Assembly: GCA_963749035.1 (NCBI GenBank)
Contig: CAVVKW010000004.1
Coordinates: 124,001 to 188,000, forward strand
Length of the DNA: 64,000 nt
Direction of reading: 5' to 3'
Source of the DNA: CAVVKW01 sp963749035
GTDB taxonomy: Bacteria; Verrucomicrobiota; Verrucomicrobiia; Chthoniobacterales; JAATET01
Within the stretch, counting starts at the first letter, position 1, and each line of letters begins with the position of its first letter. Below the pieces are notes generated by a model. It saw only the letters and a list, made by a program, of their open reading frames with translations. It was not told the origin of the DNA and did no database searches. Below are positions 25,556 through 33,888 of this stretch, one piece after another. Both the position numbers and the translations under genes were made by a program.

Positions 25556-25651
25556 ACCTGAAGGTGAAAAGGGTCTCGCGGAGAGACGAGGTGGCCGGGT
25601 CGAATTTAGAAATCATTCGGTCCCGGAGGGCCCGGTCGCCGCGTTCATGGT

Positions 25652-26164
25652 TTACTTCCACATGAACGACTGCTTGAGCGCGACGATGCGTCCGTCGACG
25701 ATCAGCAGGACCCGCCAGGAGGAAACGGACCCGTTTTCGAGATAATCGTCGCCCGTGACTTCGAAGTCGGATTGGAACGAGCCTTCGGCTTCGGGGTAGT
25801 AGAGTTCCTGAGCGAGGACGTAGTTGTTCAGTGCGGCCTGGCGGTATTCGAAGCGGACGGTGACGTCGGCGCTTTCCTGGGTGCGCCAGAAAAACGTGTA
25901 GTAGAAGCCGGTGACGTCGTCGATGTCGCGGGGCGTGATCGCGCCGTAGTTCATCCGGTAGCGAAGGGCGCGGATGGTTTCGCTGGTGGTCGCGACGTAG
26001 TTACGCGGGTCGTTGAAGAAAAGCTGCTGCTTGCGGAATTCGAAGGCGTCGTTGAGGTCCAGCGGGAGGACGTTGGCGCGTTCGAGGTAAACCGGCTTTT
26101 GGGGAACGGTGGTGCAGGCCGCGAAGAACAGACTTGCGAGGAGCGCAGCGGCGCGAAATTTCAT
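25652..26164 (-). CDS. Lipoprotein of unknown function
   Basis: A 170-residue lipoprotein: signal MKFRAAALLASLFFAAC with Cys 17 as lipid site, then TTVPQKPVYLERANVLPLDL. The mature part is mixed alpha/beta with many aromatic residues (RYRMNYGAITPRDIDDVTGFYYTF, WRTQESADVTVRFEYRQAAL, VSSWRVLLIVDGRIVALKQSF). I do not recognise the family; it has the look of a small periplasm-facing beta-barrel fold such as NTF2-like, but that is a guess. It is convergent with the LysM gene and divergent from the gene at 26354. Confidence 0.65.
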   Translation of the reverse strand: MKFRAAALLASLFFAACTTVPQKPVYLERANVLPLDLNDAFEFRKQQLFFNDPRNYVATTSETIRALRYRMNYGAITPRDIDDVTGFYYTFFWRTQESADVTVRFEYRQAALNNYVLAQELYYPEAEGSFQSDFEVTGDDYLENGSVSSWRVLLIVDGRIVALKQSFMWK

Positions 26165-26322
26165 CGCCGGGATCAAAGCCAGTTTGCCGGATGCTGTCAA
26201 ATGTCGCCACGTCCGGGCGGAGGAGCCGGGGAGGGGAATTCGTTTCCCGGGCGTTCGCTAGGAGGGGGCGGCATCGATCGAAATGGACGGCCCGTGTCGC
26301 GCGTCGGGAATTTTTGGGGGGC

Positions 26323-26351
26323 TTGACTCGGCGGACGCGTTTTTGCATACG
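26323..26351 (+). promoter_or_regulatory. Candidate promoter for the 26354-27441 genes
   Basis: TTGACT (26323-26328), 17 bases, then CATACG (26346-26351) immediately before ATG 26354. The -35 box is good and the -10 poor; a start site so close to the ATG would give a nearly leaderless mRNA. Confidence 0.25.
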
Positions 26352-26353
26352 GG

Positions 26354-26878
26354 ATGCCCTTTCCTGTGACCGCTTACGAAATCTTCTCCCAACTTTCCCC
26401 CGACGACGCCCACTTCATCCTGGAGGAACTGTCGGCGGGTAATCGCGATGCCTACAAATCGGTCGTGCAACTGACGGCGACGCGCCGACGTTTGCGCGCC
26501 GTCTTTCTCGAGAAGAAGCCGCGGCCGGCGCGTCACGAATGGATGCGGTCGGTGCTGGCGATGAAAGCAAATGAGGATGTCGGGCTGGAATTGCTCCAGA
26601 ACTGGTTGCTGGGTCAGCGCCGCGAGATGATCACGTCGTTTCTGGATGATTGCGGGATCGCGCACGAGAACGCGATTCTCGAGACGATCCCGGCTGAGCC
26701 CGAAGCGGCGACGCTGAACGCGGCGATCGACGGGCTGCTCAAGAATCATCCGCCGTTGGTGGGGAAGGTTTACCTGCGGGTTTTCCAGCCGGAGGACGAG
26801 GAGACGTGGCCGACGCTGGATCGCATGATCGCCGAGGACCCGAAACTTGCGTTGAAGCCGATCGGGGAGGACGCGTGA
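26354..26878 (+). CDS. Hypothetical acidic cytoplasmic protein
   Basis: A 174-residue protein without signal peptide or membrane helix. It is helical and acidic: YEIFSQLSPDDAHFILEELS, MRSVLAMKANEDVGLELLQN, DDCGIAHENAILETIPAEPE. No motif of a known enzyme is seen. I recall similar proteins encoded next to gmhA in Verrucomicrobiota, but cannot name the family. Its stop overlaps the gmhA start by four bases (GTGA), so the two are translationally coupled, which hints at a role with the heptose isomerase or its regulation. Confidence 0.7.
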   Translation: MPFPVTAYEIFSQLSPDDAHFILEELSAGNRDAYKSVVQLTATRRRLRAVFLEKKPRPARHEWMRSVLAMKANEDVGLELLQNWLLGQRREMITSFLDDCGIAHENAILETIPAEPEAATLNAAIDGLLKNHPPLVGKVYLRVFQPEDEETWPTLDRMIAEDPKLALKPIGEDA

Positions 26879-27441
26879 CGCGTTTCAAGACTTCGCTCCA
26901 GGCGGCGGTGGAGACGCTGCAGGCGACGGGATCGCTCGAAGAGAAGGTGGTCGAAGTTGCCGAACTCGTGGGTCGGGCGTTGCTGGACGGTCGGAAGTTG
27001 CTGCTGTGCGGAAACGGCGGGAGCGCGGCGGACGCGGCGCACATCGCGACGGAGTTCGTTTGTCGATTCAAGGAGGATCGGAAAGGTTATCCGGCGATGG
27101 CGCTGACGGTGGACGGCGGCTTGATGACGGCGGTCGGCAACGACTACGAATTTCAGGAAATCTTCGCCCGGCAGGTGCAGGCGTTTGGCGGGAAGGGCGA
27201 CGTGTTGATCGTGATCTCGACGAGCGGGAAGTCGCGAAACCTTCTCGATGCGCTGGAGGAGGGTCGTCGACAAGGAATGTCAACGGTGGCGCTGTTGGGG
27301 CGAACCGGTGGATTCACGAAGGGGGCGGCTGAACTCGAGGTGATCGTGGAAGGTGAGGACACGGCTCGAATCCAGGAAGCGCAGAAATTTTTGCTCCACG
27401 TCATCTGCGAGATGGTCGAGGAGAAGCTGCAGAAGTCATGA
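26875..27441 (+). CDS. gmhA: Phosphoheptose isomerase (sedoheptulose 7-phosphate isomerase)
   Basis: GmhA converts sedoheptulose 7-phosphate to D-glycero-D-manno-heptose 7-phosphate, the first step to LPS core heptose. The 188-residue SIS-domain protein has LLCGNGGSAADAAHIATEFV, the substrate loop and zinc-ligand region, ALTVDGGLMTAVGNDYEFQE, VLIVISTSGKSRNLLDALEE and the C-terminal AQKFLLHVICEMVEEKL. GTG 26875 is the start that follows the coupled stop. The longer frame upstream lies within the preceding gene. Confidence 0.92.
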   Translation: MTRFKTSLQAAVETLQATGSLEEKVVEVAELVGRALLDGRKLLLCGNGGSAADAAHIATEFVCRFKEDRKGYPAMALTVDGGLMTAVGNDYEFQEIFARQVQAFGGKGDVLIVISTSGKSRNLLDALEEGRRQGMSTVALLGRTGGFTKGAAELEVIVEGEDTARIQEAQKFLLHVICEMVEEKLQKS

Positions 27442-27553
27442 ACGCCGTGCCTTCCTCGGCGGAACGCGGGGGAATTTCATCGGTGACTTCGGCTGCGGGG
27501 CATCGGTGCGGGGGCAAGGTTGGCTCGGTGGGGCGACGTTGCCGAGTGCGGTG

Positions 27554-28645
27554 ATGGAGGTTGTGTTTTCGGTGTTTGCCTTCGCGATGGGGGCGATCGT
27601 GGGTTCATTTTTGAACGCGTGCATTTACCGGCTGCCGCGGGAGATTCCGTTGGACAAGCCGAAGCGGTCTTTCTGCACGTCGTGCGACGCGATGATCCCG
27701 TGGTATCACAATCTGCCGTTGATCAGTTGGGTGGTGCTGCGGGGGAAGTGTGCGAAGTGCGGGGCGAAATTTTCGATGCGCTATTGGTGGATCGAGTTGT
27801 TGACGGCGGTGGCGTTCTGGCTGGCGTGGGAGAAGTTCGGGTTGCCGCTGGGGCCGGTGTATTGGGTGTTTCTGGCGTTGATGATCACGGCGACGTTCAT
27901 CGATTTTGATTTTTTCATCATTCCCGACGAGATCACGATCGGCGGGACGGTGGTGGGGTTGGTGCTGAGCACGATCTTGCCGGAGATGATGGGGGAGACG
28001 GTCTGGTGGCGGGGATTGCTCTGGTCGGTGGCGGGGGCGGCACTGGGATACGGACTGCTCTGGGGGGTGGTCGAGCTGGGGAAGAAGGCGTTTGGGAAGA
28101 AGCGGATCGAACTCGAGCCAGCGGAGGAGTTCCGACTCGTTGCGGATGATGAGAGGCCCGAGATCGAGTTGGGATCTGATCGCACGGCTTGGGAGGAAAT
28201 TTTCTCGCGCGAGTCGGATACGCTCGTGATCGAATGCGGGGAGGGGGAGCTCAACGGCGAGAAATTTTCGGGAGACGTCCGGCTGTTTTACAACCGGGTG
28301 GTGCTGGCGGACGGTCGTGAGATCGGGCTCGAGGACGTGAAGTCGTTGAGCGGCCGGGCGTCGGCGGTGGTGATTCCGCGGGAGGCGATGGGGTTTGGCG
28401 ACGTGAAGTTCATCGCGTGCATCGGGGCATTTCTCGGTTGGGAGGCGGTGATCTTCACCATTTTTGCGTCGTCGATCATCGGCGCGATCGTGGGAGGCGG
28501 ATCGCTTTTGATTTCGCGCGGTGCGGCGGGGGCGAAGATTCCGTTCGGGCCGTATCTCGCTCTGGGGGCGGTGCTTTGGCTGGCGGTGGGTCCGACGGCG
28601 GTGCGCTGGTATTTTGGGCTTTTCTCGTCCGGCGTGCTGCCCTGA
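27554..28645 (+). CDS. pilD: Prepilin peptidase (type IV leader peptidase) with long insertion
   Basis: PilD cleaves and N-methylates type IV prepilins and pseudopilins in the inner membrane. The 363-residue product has the N-terminal block MGAIVGSFLNACIYRLPREI, two CxxC pairs (CTSC, CAKC) as in bifunctional enzymes, and the catalytic aspartates in IDFDFFIIPDEIT and GFGDVKF. Between these two lies an insertion of roughly 100 residues (about 177-275: KKRIELEPAEEF ... GREIGLEDVKSL) not found in E. coli or Pseudomonas PilD (about 290 residues). ATG 27554 is preferred; GTG 27551 is adjacent. No pilin genes are near. Confidence 0.92.
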   Translation: MEVVFSVFAFAMGAIVGSFLNACIYRLPREIPLDKPKRSFCTSCDAMIPWYHNLPLISWVVLRGKCAKCGAKFSMRYWWIELLTAVAFWLAWEKFGLPLGPVYWVFLALMITATFIDFDFFIIPDEITIGGTVVGLVLSTILPEMMGETVWWRGLLWSVAGAALGYGLLWGVVELGKKAFGKKRIELEPAEEFRLVADDERPEIELGSDRTAWEEIFSRESDTLVIECGEGELNGEKFSGDVRLFYNRVVLADGREIGLEDVKSLSGRASAVVIPREAMGFGDVKFIACIGAFLGWEAVIFTIFASSIIGAIVGGGSLLISRGAAGAKIPFGPYLALGAVLWLAVGPTAVRWYFGLFSSGVLP

Positions 28646-28658
28646 ACTCTCCGGTCCC

Positions 28659-30497
28659 TTGGCTGATCCGAAGAAAAAGAAAATCCCGTTCCCGCAGTTG
28701 GTCCGCCAGCTTTGGGGCCCCTACTTCACGCTGGCGACCTACCTGAGGCCGTATCGCGCGAGGTTCATCATGGGGTTGGGGTTTGGGATGGCCTTCGGTG
28801 TGATCAGTGGGTTGCTGCCGCTCATCGCCAAATACGTGCTGGATAACGTCGCTCCGGGAATGTCTCAGCAGGAGGTTCTGAGCTCTGGAGGGGTCGAGCA
28901 GGGACCGAAGATCGACGAGTTCCTTTGGATCGTGGCGTTGATCCCGGTGGTGATGATTACGCGGAGCGTTCTCTCTTACCTGAACTCCTACTGCATGGCG
29001 TGGGTGAGCCTGCGGATTCTGCGCGACATGCGGGCGAAACTCTTTGCGCACCTGATGTCGCAGTCGTTGGATTTCTTCAACCGGGCAAAGTCGGGTAAGC
29101 TGATCTCACGGGTGCTCAACGATACGCGCATGGCGCAGAATGCGTTGGTCTCGATCGCGGGGGACATCTTCAAGGATCCGATCGCGGTGATCACTGGTGT
29201 GTGCGTGCTGGTCTGGATGGATTGGAAATTTTCGCTGACGACGTTGTTCTTGTTCCCGATCTGCATCGTGCCAGTGGCGGTTTACGGGCGGAAGGTGCGC
29301 AAGGCAGGAAAGGCCGAGGAGAACGAGGCCGGGCAGATGGCGGTGATCTTGCAGGAGTCGTTCGCGGGGATCCGGATCATCAAGTCGTTTGCGCGCGAGG
29401 ACTATCAGAGTGGCCAATTCGACCTGTCGAGTGACCTGCAGTGCCGGACGAGCATGAAGGTGAGGAAGAGCATTGAAATCGTGCAACCGATGATCGAAGC
29501 GGTCTCGGCACTCGGCGTGGTGCTGGCGCTTTTTTACGTTTACTTCGGTGGGCTGGGCGCGACGAAGTTCGTGGCGTTGATGGCGGGAATTTTCCTGCTT
29601 TACGAGCCGGTGAAACGGTTGAGCCGGATCCCGATGTTAATGCAGAAGTGTCTCGCGTCGGCGACGAACATTTTCGACCTGATGGAGCAAACGGCGAGCG
29701 TGCAGGACGCCGAGAACGCGATCGTGATCGAGCGGGCGCGGGGCGAGATCGAATTCGACAACGTCGGTTTTTCCTACGGCGGTGCGCCGGGGAAAGCGGC
29801 GGTCGAGGAGTTTTCGTTGAAGATCCCGGAAGGCAAGCGATACGCGCTGGTCGGGGCCAGTGGCGCGGGCAAGAGCACGTTGCTGAATCTGCTGCTGAGA
29901 TTCTACGACCCGCAGTCGGGGGTGGTGCGGCTGGACGGATACGATCTGAAGGATATCAAGCAGACGTCGCTGCGGGAGAACATCGGCATCGTGACGCAGG
30001 AAAGTTTCCTTTTCCACGACACGATCTTCGAGAACATCCGGTATGGGCGTTTGGACGCGACGCGGGCGGAGATCGAGGCGGCGGCGAAGTTGGCCTATGC
30101 GCACGAGTTCATCATGGAGCAGCCGGAGGGCTACGACACGGTGGTGGGAGACAAGGGGAGTCTTTTGAGTGGTGGGCAGCAGCAGCGGTTGGCGATCGCG
30201 CGGGCACTGCTGAAGAACGCGCCGATATTGTTGCTGGACGAGGCGACGAGTGCGCTGGATTCGGAGAGCGAGCGGATGATTCAGGCGGCACTCGAGCGAT
30301 TGGCGCAGGGGCGAACGGTGATCGCGATCGCGCACCGGCTCTCGACCATTTTGAAGAGCGATCAGATCGTGGTGATGGATCAGGGGCGCATCGCGGAGAT
30401 CGGCACGCATTCCCAACTGCTTGAGGAAAGCGGGCTTTACCGAAAACTTTACGAGATTCAGTTTCATCACCACGACGAGGTCACTTTGGCGGCCTGA
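28659..30497 (+). CDS. MsbA-like ABC exporter (fused membrane and ATPase domains)
   Basis: A 612-residue half-transporter: six membrane helices in the first 330 residues, then an ATPase with Walker A GASGAGKS, Q-loop TQESFLF, signature LLSGGQQQRLAIARAL, Walker B ILLLDEAT and the H-loop AIAHRLS. Length and the FDNVGFSYGG/ HDTIFENIRYGR blocks fit the MsbA/lipid-exporter group that flips lipid A core or other lipids. The start is a TTG (28659, MADPKKKKIPFPQ) 13 bases after pilD; no ATG or GTG lies between the pilD stop and the first helix. Substrate is inferred only. Confidence 0.88.
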   Translation: MADPKKKKIPFPQLVRQLWGPYFTLATYLRPYRARFIMGLGFGMAFGVISGLLPLIAKYVLDNVAPGMSQQEVLSSGGVEQGPKIDEFLWIVALIPVVMITRSVLSYLNSYCMAWVSLRILRDMRAKLFAHLMSQSLDFFNRAKSGKLISRVLNDTRMAQNALVSIAGDIFKDPIAVITGVCVLVWMDWKFSLTTLFLFPICIVPVAVYGRKVRKAGKAEENEAGQMAVILQESFAGIRIIKSFAREDYQSGQFDLSSDLQCRTSMKVRKSIEIVQPMIEAVSALGVVLALFYVYFGGLGATKFVALMAGIFLLYEPVKRLSRIPMLMQKCLASATNIFDLMEQTASVQDAENAIVIERARGEIEFDNVGFSYGGAPGKAAVEEFSLKIPEGKRYALVGASGAGKSTLLNLLLRFYDPQSGVVRLDGYDLKDIKQTSLRENIGIVTQESFLFHDTIFENIRYGRLDATRAEIEAAAKLAYAHEFIMEQPEGYDTVVGDKGSLLSGGQQQRLAIARALLKNAPILLLDEATSALDSESERMIQAALERLAQGRTVIAIAHRLSTILKSDQIVVMDQGRIAEIGTHSQLLEESGLYRKLYEIQFHHHDEVTLAA

Positions 30498-30513
30498 GAA
30501 ACACGATTTTGTC

Positions 30514-30560
30514 CGCAGATGCAGCAGAACGACGCAGATTTTTCACGCAGGATTCTGAAG
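30514..30560 (+). repeat. Degenerate CGCAGAT-type repeat before purH
   Basis: CCGCAGAT, ACGCAGAT and ACGCAGG recur with near-regular spacing and variable filler. It is the whole content of the 71-base gap besides the end before purH. Such ACGCAGAT arrays occur in several phyla. Confidence 0.4.
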
Positions 30561-30592
30561 CTTGAACTGTGGGCCGGACCCATTTGAAATTT

Positions 30593-32116
30593 ATGAAGAT
30601 TCAGCGCGCACTTATTTCCGTTTCCGACAAATCTGGTTTGGTCGACTTTGCCAAGGGGTTGACCGACCTGGGGGTTGAGATTATTTCGACCGGGGGGACG
30701 GCGAAGGCTTTGCAGGACGCCGGGATTTCGGTGATCGAGATTTCTAATTTCACGGGGTCGCCCGAGATTCTGGACGGTCGCGTGAAGACGTTGCACCCGA
30801 AGGTTCACGGCGGATTGCTCTACCTGCGGGAGAACGAGGAGCACGTCGCGACCGCGAAGGAGAACGACATCGCGCCGATCGATCTGGTGGTGGTGAACCT
30901 CTATCCGTTTCAGGCGACGATCGCGAAGCCGGACGTGACGCACGCGGAGGCGATCGAGAACATTGACATCGGCGGGCCGTCGATGATCCGGAGCGCGTCG
31001 AAGAACTATCAGTCGGTGACGGTCGTGACGGATCCGACCGACTACGGGCGGGTGCTCGAGGAAATGCGGGAAGGTGAGGGCGGGACCTCGGCGAAGCTTC
31101 GCGAGAAATTGGCGATCAAGGCCTTTACCACGACGGCAACCTACGACCGAGCAATCTGTAATTTCCTCGGGGGCGAGAGTTCGTTGACGGGAGAGTATTC
31201 GGTGAGTCTGCCACTTTCGCAGCGGCTTCGTTACGGCGAGAATCCGCATCAGCAGGCGGAGCTCTACGGCGGTTTTGCCGACCACTTCGAGAAGCTGCAG
31301 GGCAAGGAATTGTCCTACAACAACATCCTGGACATCACGGCGGCGACGCAGTTGATCGCGGAATTTAGTAAACCGACGGTCGCGATTTTGAAGCACACGA
31401 ATCCGTGCGGTGTGGCGAGCGATCCGGATCTGAAGGAGGCTTGGCTGAAGGCGTTTGCGACGGACAAGCAGGCACCGTTTGGCGGGATCATCATTGCAAA
31501 TCGGCCGGTCGACGGGGCGTTGGCACGAGCGATCAGCGAGATCTTCAGTGAGGTGATCATCGCGCCGGATTTCGAGGCGGACGCGCGCTCTTTGCTACAG
31601 AAGAAGAAGAATTTGCGGCTGATGAAGCTGCTCAAGACGCCGCAGACGGGGACCCGTGACGTGCGGGCGATCCTCGCGGGCGTGCTGGTGCAGGACAGTG
31701 ATTCCAGCGACGTCGCTGGGCTCGAACAGAAAGTGGTGAGCAAGCGACCGCCGACGAAGGACGAGCTGGACGGGATGGAGTTTGGCTGGAAGGTCGTCAA
31801 ACACGTGAAGTCGAACGCGATCGTTTACGCTGGCAAGGGGCGGACGTTGGGCATCGGTGCGGGGCAGATGTCGCGCGTCGACGCGTCGAGGATCGCGGTG
31901 TGGAAGGCGGCGGAGGCGGGGCTTTCGCTGAAGGGGAGCGTGGTTTGCAGTGACGCGTTTTTCCCGTTTGCGGATGGTCTGGTCGCAGCGGCCGAGGCTG
32001 GGGCGACGGCGGCGATCCAGCCGGGCGGAAGCAAGCGCGACCCCGACGTGATCAGCGCGGCAGACGAGCACGGTCTTTCGATGGTGTTTACCGGCGTCAG
32101 ACACTTCCGGCACTGA
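30593..32116 (+). CDS. purH: Bifunctional AICAR formyltransferase / IMP cyclohydrolase
   Basis: PurH performs the last two steps of IMP synthesis. The 507-residue protein has an N-terminal MGS-type cyclohydrolase domain (about 1-195; RALISVSDKSGLVDFAKGL, GGTAKALQDAGI, FTGSPEILDGRVKTLHPKVH) and a C-terminal formyltransferase domain (LRYGENPHQQAELYGG, ILKHTNPCGVA with the catalytic Lys and His, DKQAPFGGIIIANRPVD, IGAGQMSRVDASRIA). Ends GVRHFRH as usual. ATG 30593 is the start; an earlier GTG would add eight unmatched residues. Confidence 0.97.
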   Translation: MKIQRALISVSDKSGLVDFAKGLTDLGVEIISTGGTAKALQDAGISVIEISNFTGSPEILDGRVKTLHPKVHGGLLYLRENEEHVATAKENDIAPIDLVVVNLYPFQATIAKPDVTHAEAIENIDIGGPSMIRSASKNYQSVTVVTDPTDYGRVLEEMREGEGGTSAKLREKLAIKAFTTTATYDRAICNFLGGESSLTGEYSVSLPLSQRLRYGENPHQQAELYGGFADHFEKLQGKELSYNNILDITAATQLIAEFSKPTVAILKHTNPCGVASDPDLKEAWLKAFATDKQAPFGGIIIANRPVDGALARAISEIFSEVIIAPDFEADARSLLQKKKNLRLMKLLKTPQTGTRDVRAILAGVLVQDSDSSDVAGLEQKVVSKRPPTKDELDGMEFGWKVVKHVKSNAIVYAGKGRTLGIGAGQMSRVDASRIAVWKAAEAGLSLKGSVVCSDAFFPFADGLVAAAEAGATAAIQPGGSKRDPDVISAADEHGLSMVFTGVRHFRH

Positions 32117-32132
32117 CGGGGAAGGGGCCTTA

Positions 32133-32194
32133 CGCGAAGCCGCGAAGCCGCGAGGGGATTTCGATTCTCACGCAGAGGCGTAGAGGCGCAGAGG
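32133..32194 (+). repeat. Two adjacent arrays of 8-base units (CGCGAAGC and CGCAGAGG)
   Basis: 32133-32156 holds CGCGAAGC, CGCGAAGC, CGCGAGGG. After TTCGATTCTCACGC (32160-32173) come CGCAGAGG, CGTAGAGG, CGCAGAGG (32171-32194). The 14-base joining sequence recurs exactly at 43409-43422. CGCAGAGG arrays are known from intergenic DNA of cyanobacteria and other phyla. Confidence 0.8.
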
Positions 32195-32250
32195 CTTGGA
32201 AGCTTAGAGGGATTGGGTCGGGTCGCGGAAGTGTGAGCGTTGCGGGCGGG

Positions 32251-32886
32251 CTAGCGGAGTTGGTTCCAGGCTGGGTCAGCGTAGCGGCCGGGGTGGGTGG
32301 GTGGCATTTTGGTGAAAGACTTCCAGGCGTGGGCGAGGGTGGCGGCCAGGGATTCGGGAAAATCGTCGGGCGCGGTGAGGTTTTGGAGACTGCCTTGGTA
32401 GAGGAGGCCGTGGCGGGTGCGGCGTTGGGCGCCGCCGAGAATCTTCCTACCGTTCCAGAGAAGGTCGAGGCAGGCGGGTGCGGTGAAACAGGCGGGGCCG
32501 GGGCGGGCGTCGTCGCCGGTAGCCAGGCGGACACCCGGGACGCTTGGGAGGAGGGTTGAGCGGACGGCCTCGTGGATGAGTCGGTAAGATTCGGCGGGGC
32601 GGAGGCGAGCGACGGGATGGGGGGCAGGAACGGCGAGGGTGAGGGTGAGATCGTCGCCGTGCTCGACGATCCCGCCGCCGGTGTAGCGGCGGGTGGCGGG
32701 GCGACCGGCGGTGAGCGGGGCGACGGTCGCCCAGCGTTGGGGGTAGCCAAAGGTCACTTCTGGTTGCGCCCAGCGGTAGAGTCGGAGGACGGGGTGGGCG
32801 TTGGAGTGGAGCAGCCACTCGTCGGTGGCCAGGTGGAGCGGTCCGGAGCTGAGAGCCGGATCGGCCCAGAGCGAGAGGGTGGTGAA
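32251..32886 (-). CDS. Lipoate-protein-ligase-like protein without a standard start codon
   Basis: The frame encodes a BPL/LplA/LipB-fold protein: HLATDEWLLHSNAHPVLRLY then WAQPEVTFGYPQRW, the RRYTGGGIVEHGDDLTLTLA ligand loop, and WNGRKILGGAQRRTRHGLLY with the catalytic-type Lys. Such proteins attach lipoate or octanoate to lipoyl domains. The only standard start, GTG 32757, would remove the first conserved block. Upstream of it the conserved frame runs without stop from TTC 32886 (FTTLSLWADPALSSGP), exactly where a heptamer array begins, and no ATG, GTG or TTG is there. Either a rare start (for example ATC in the array) is used or the start was destroyed. Confidence 0.65.
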   Translation of the reverse strand, partial: FTTLSLWADPALSSGPLHLATDEWLLHSNAHPVLRLYRWAQPEVTFGYPQRWATVAPLTAGRPATRRYTGGGIVEHGDDLTLTLAVPAPHPVARLRPAESYRLIHEAVRSTLLPSVPGVRLATGDDARPGPACFTAPACLDLLWNGRKILGGAQRRTRHGLLYQGSLQNLTAPDDFPESLAATLAHAWKSFTKMPPTHPGRYADPAWNQLR

Positions 32887-32920
32887 TTTCGGATTTCGGA
32901 TTTCGGATTTTGGATCTTTG
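32886..32920 (+). repeat. Five tandem 7-base units (ATTTCGG type)
   Basis: ATTTCGG three times, then ATTTTGG and ATCTTTG, in the gap between the lipoate-ligase-like frame and parB. It abuts the first conserved codon of the minus-strand frame. Confidence 0.85.
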
Positions 32921-32975
32921 CTGAATGAGGTTCCAGTTTGATTTGTTGGGATTGCGTCCCTAGCATCGCGCCCTC

Positions 32976-33872
32976 ATGGCAGGTAAACAGGCGCTCGGAA
33001 AAGGGCTCGGCGCGCTCATCAATCCGCGGGTGGCGGATCCGAAACCGTCACAATCGGACGGGGAGCGCGTGGAGATGATCGCGCTGACCGAGATCATTGC
33101 CAGTCCGCTGCAGCCGCGGCAGGAGTTTCGCCCCAACCAACTGACGGAACTCGTCCAGTCGATTCGCGAGCGTGGGATCATTCAGCCGCTCATCGTGCGG
33201 AAGGTTGGGAAAGCTTACGAGTTGATCGCGGGAGAGCGTCGTTGGCGGGCGGCGCAGGAGGTCGGGGTCGCGGAAGCGCCGGCGATCATCCGAAAGGCTT
33301 CGGACCAGGAGGTCCTGGAGCTGGCCCTGATCGAGAATCTTCAGCGGGAAGACCTGAATCCGATCGAGGAGGCTTCGGCGTATTCGCGGCTGTCGCGCGA
33401 GTTTGGTCTGACGCAGGAGGAAATTTCGAAGCGCGTCGGGAAGAGCCGGGCGTCGGTGGCCAACGCGATGCGATTGCTCGATCTGGACCCGGACGTTCAG
33501 TCGATGGTGCGGCAGGGGCGGATCTCGGTCGGTCACGCCAAGGTTTTGCTTTCGCTGAAATCCCACGAAGAGCAGCGGGTGCTGGCGGAGGCGGTGATCC
33601 GCCAGTCGGCTTCGGTGCGCGCGACCGAAAAATTGGCTGCGTCCCATCTTTCGAAGGTTGGGGGTTCGAACGGGGCAGGGGAAAGGCGGTCGTCGAAAGG
33701 ATCGGCGGCGTTGTCGCCCGCGGTGCAGAATGTCCAAAATAAATTACAACACCACCTCGCGACGCGGGTCGTAGTGCATCATGGTGAAAAGCACGGCAGC
33801 ATCACCATCGAATACTATGGCAACGACGATCTCCAACGCATCCTCAACCAAATCGGCATTGATTCCGAATAA
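32976..33872 (+). CDS. parB: ParB chromosome-partition protein
   Basis: ParB binds parS sites near the origin, spreads as a CTP-dependent clamp and works with ParA in segregation. The 298-residue protein begins with the usual basic stretch (KQALGKGLGALIN), has the CTP/arginine box AGERRWRAAQE (85-95), IENLQREDLNPIEEASAYSR, the helix-turn-helix TQEEISKRVGKSRASVANAM, and a C-terminal dimer domain (QNKLQHHLATRVVVHHGEKHG). No parA is adjacent; the opposite-strand lipoate-ligase-like frame takes its place. I saw no GTTTCACGTGAAAC-like parS in the window by eye. Confidence 0.95.
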   Translation: MAGKQALGKGLGALINPRVADPKPSQSDGERVEMIALTEIIASPLQPRQEFRPNQLTELVQSIRERGIIQPLIVRKVGKAYELIAGERRWRAAQEVGVAEAPAIIRKASDQEVLELALIENLQREDLNPIEEASAYSRLSREFGLTQEEISKRVGKSRASVANAMRLLDLDPDVQSMVRQGRISVGHAKVLLSLKSHEEQRVLAEAVIRQSASVRATEKLAASHLSKVGGSNGAGERRSSKGSAALSPAVQNVQNKLQHHLATRVVVHHGEKHGSITIEYYGNDDLQRILNQIGIDSE

Positions 33873-33877
33873 GGAGG
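33871..33877 (+). promoter_or_regulatory. Strong ribosome binding site that decides the desaturase start
   Basis: AAGGAGG overlaps the parB stop codon and stands 11 bases before GTG 33889. The earlier in-frame ATGs (33781, 33817) lie inside parB and lack such a site. Confidence 0.7.
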
Positions 33878-33888
33878 CAGAGCGTGCC

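Noticed and set aside
32130..32750. 206-codon minus-strand frame rich in Pro, Ser and Ala overlapping the lipoate-ligase-like frame
   Set aside because: It reads a different phase from the one with the conserved LplA-type blocks and matches nothing.
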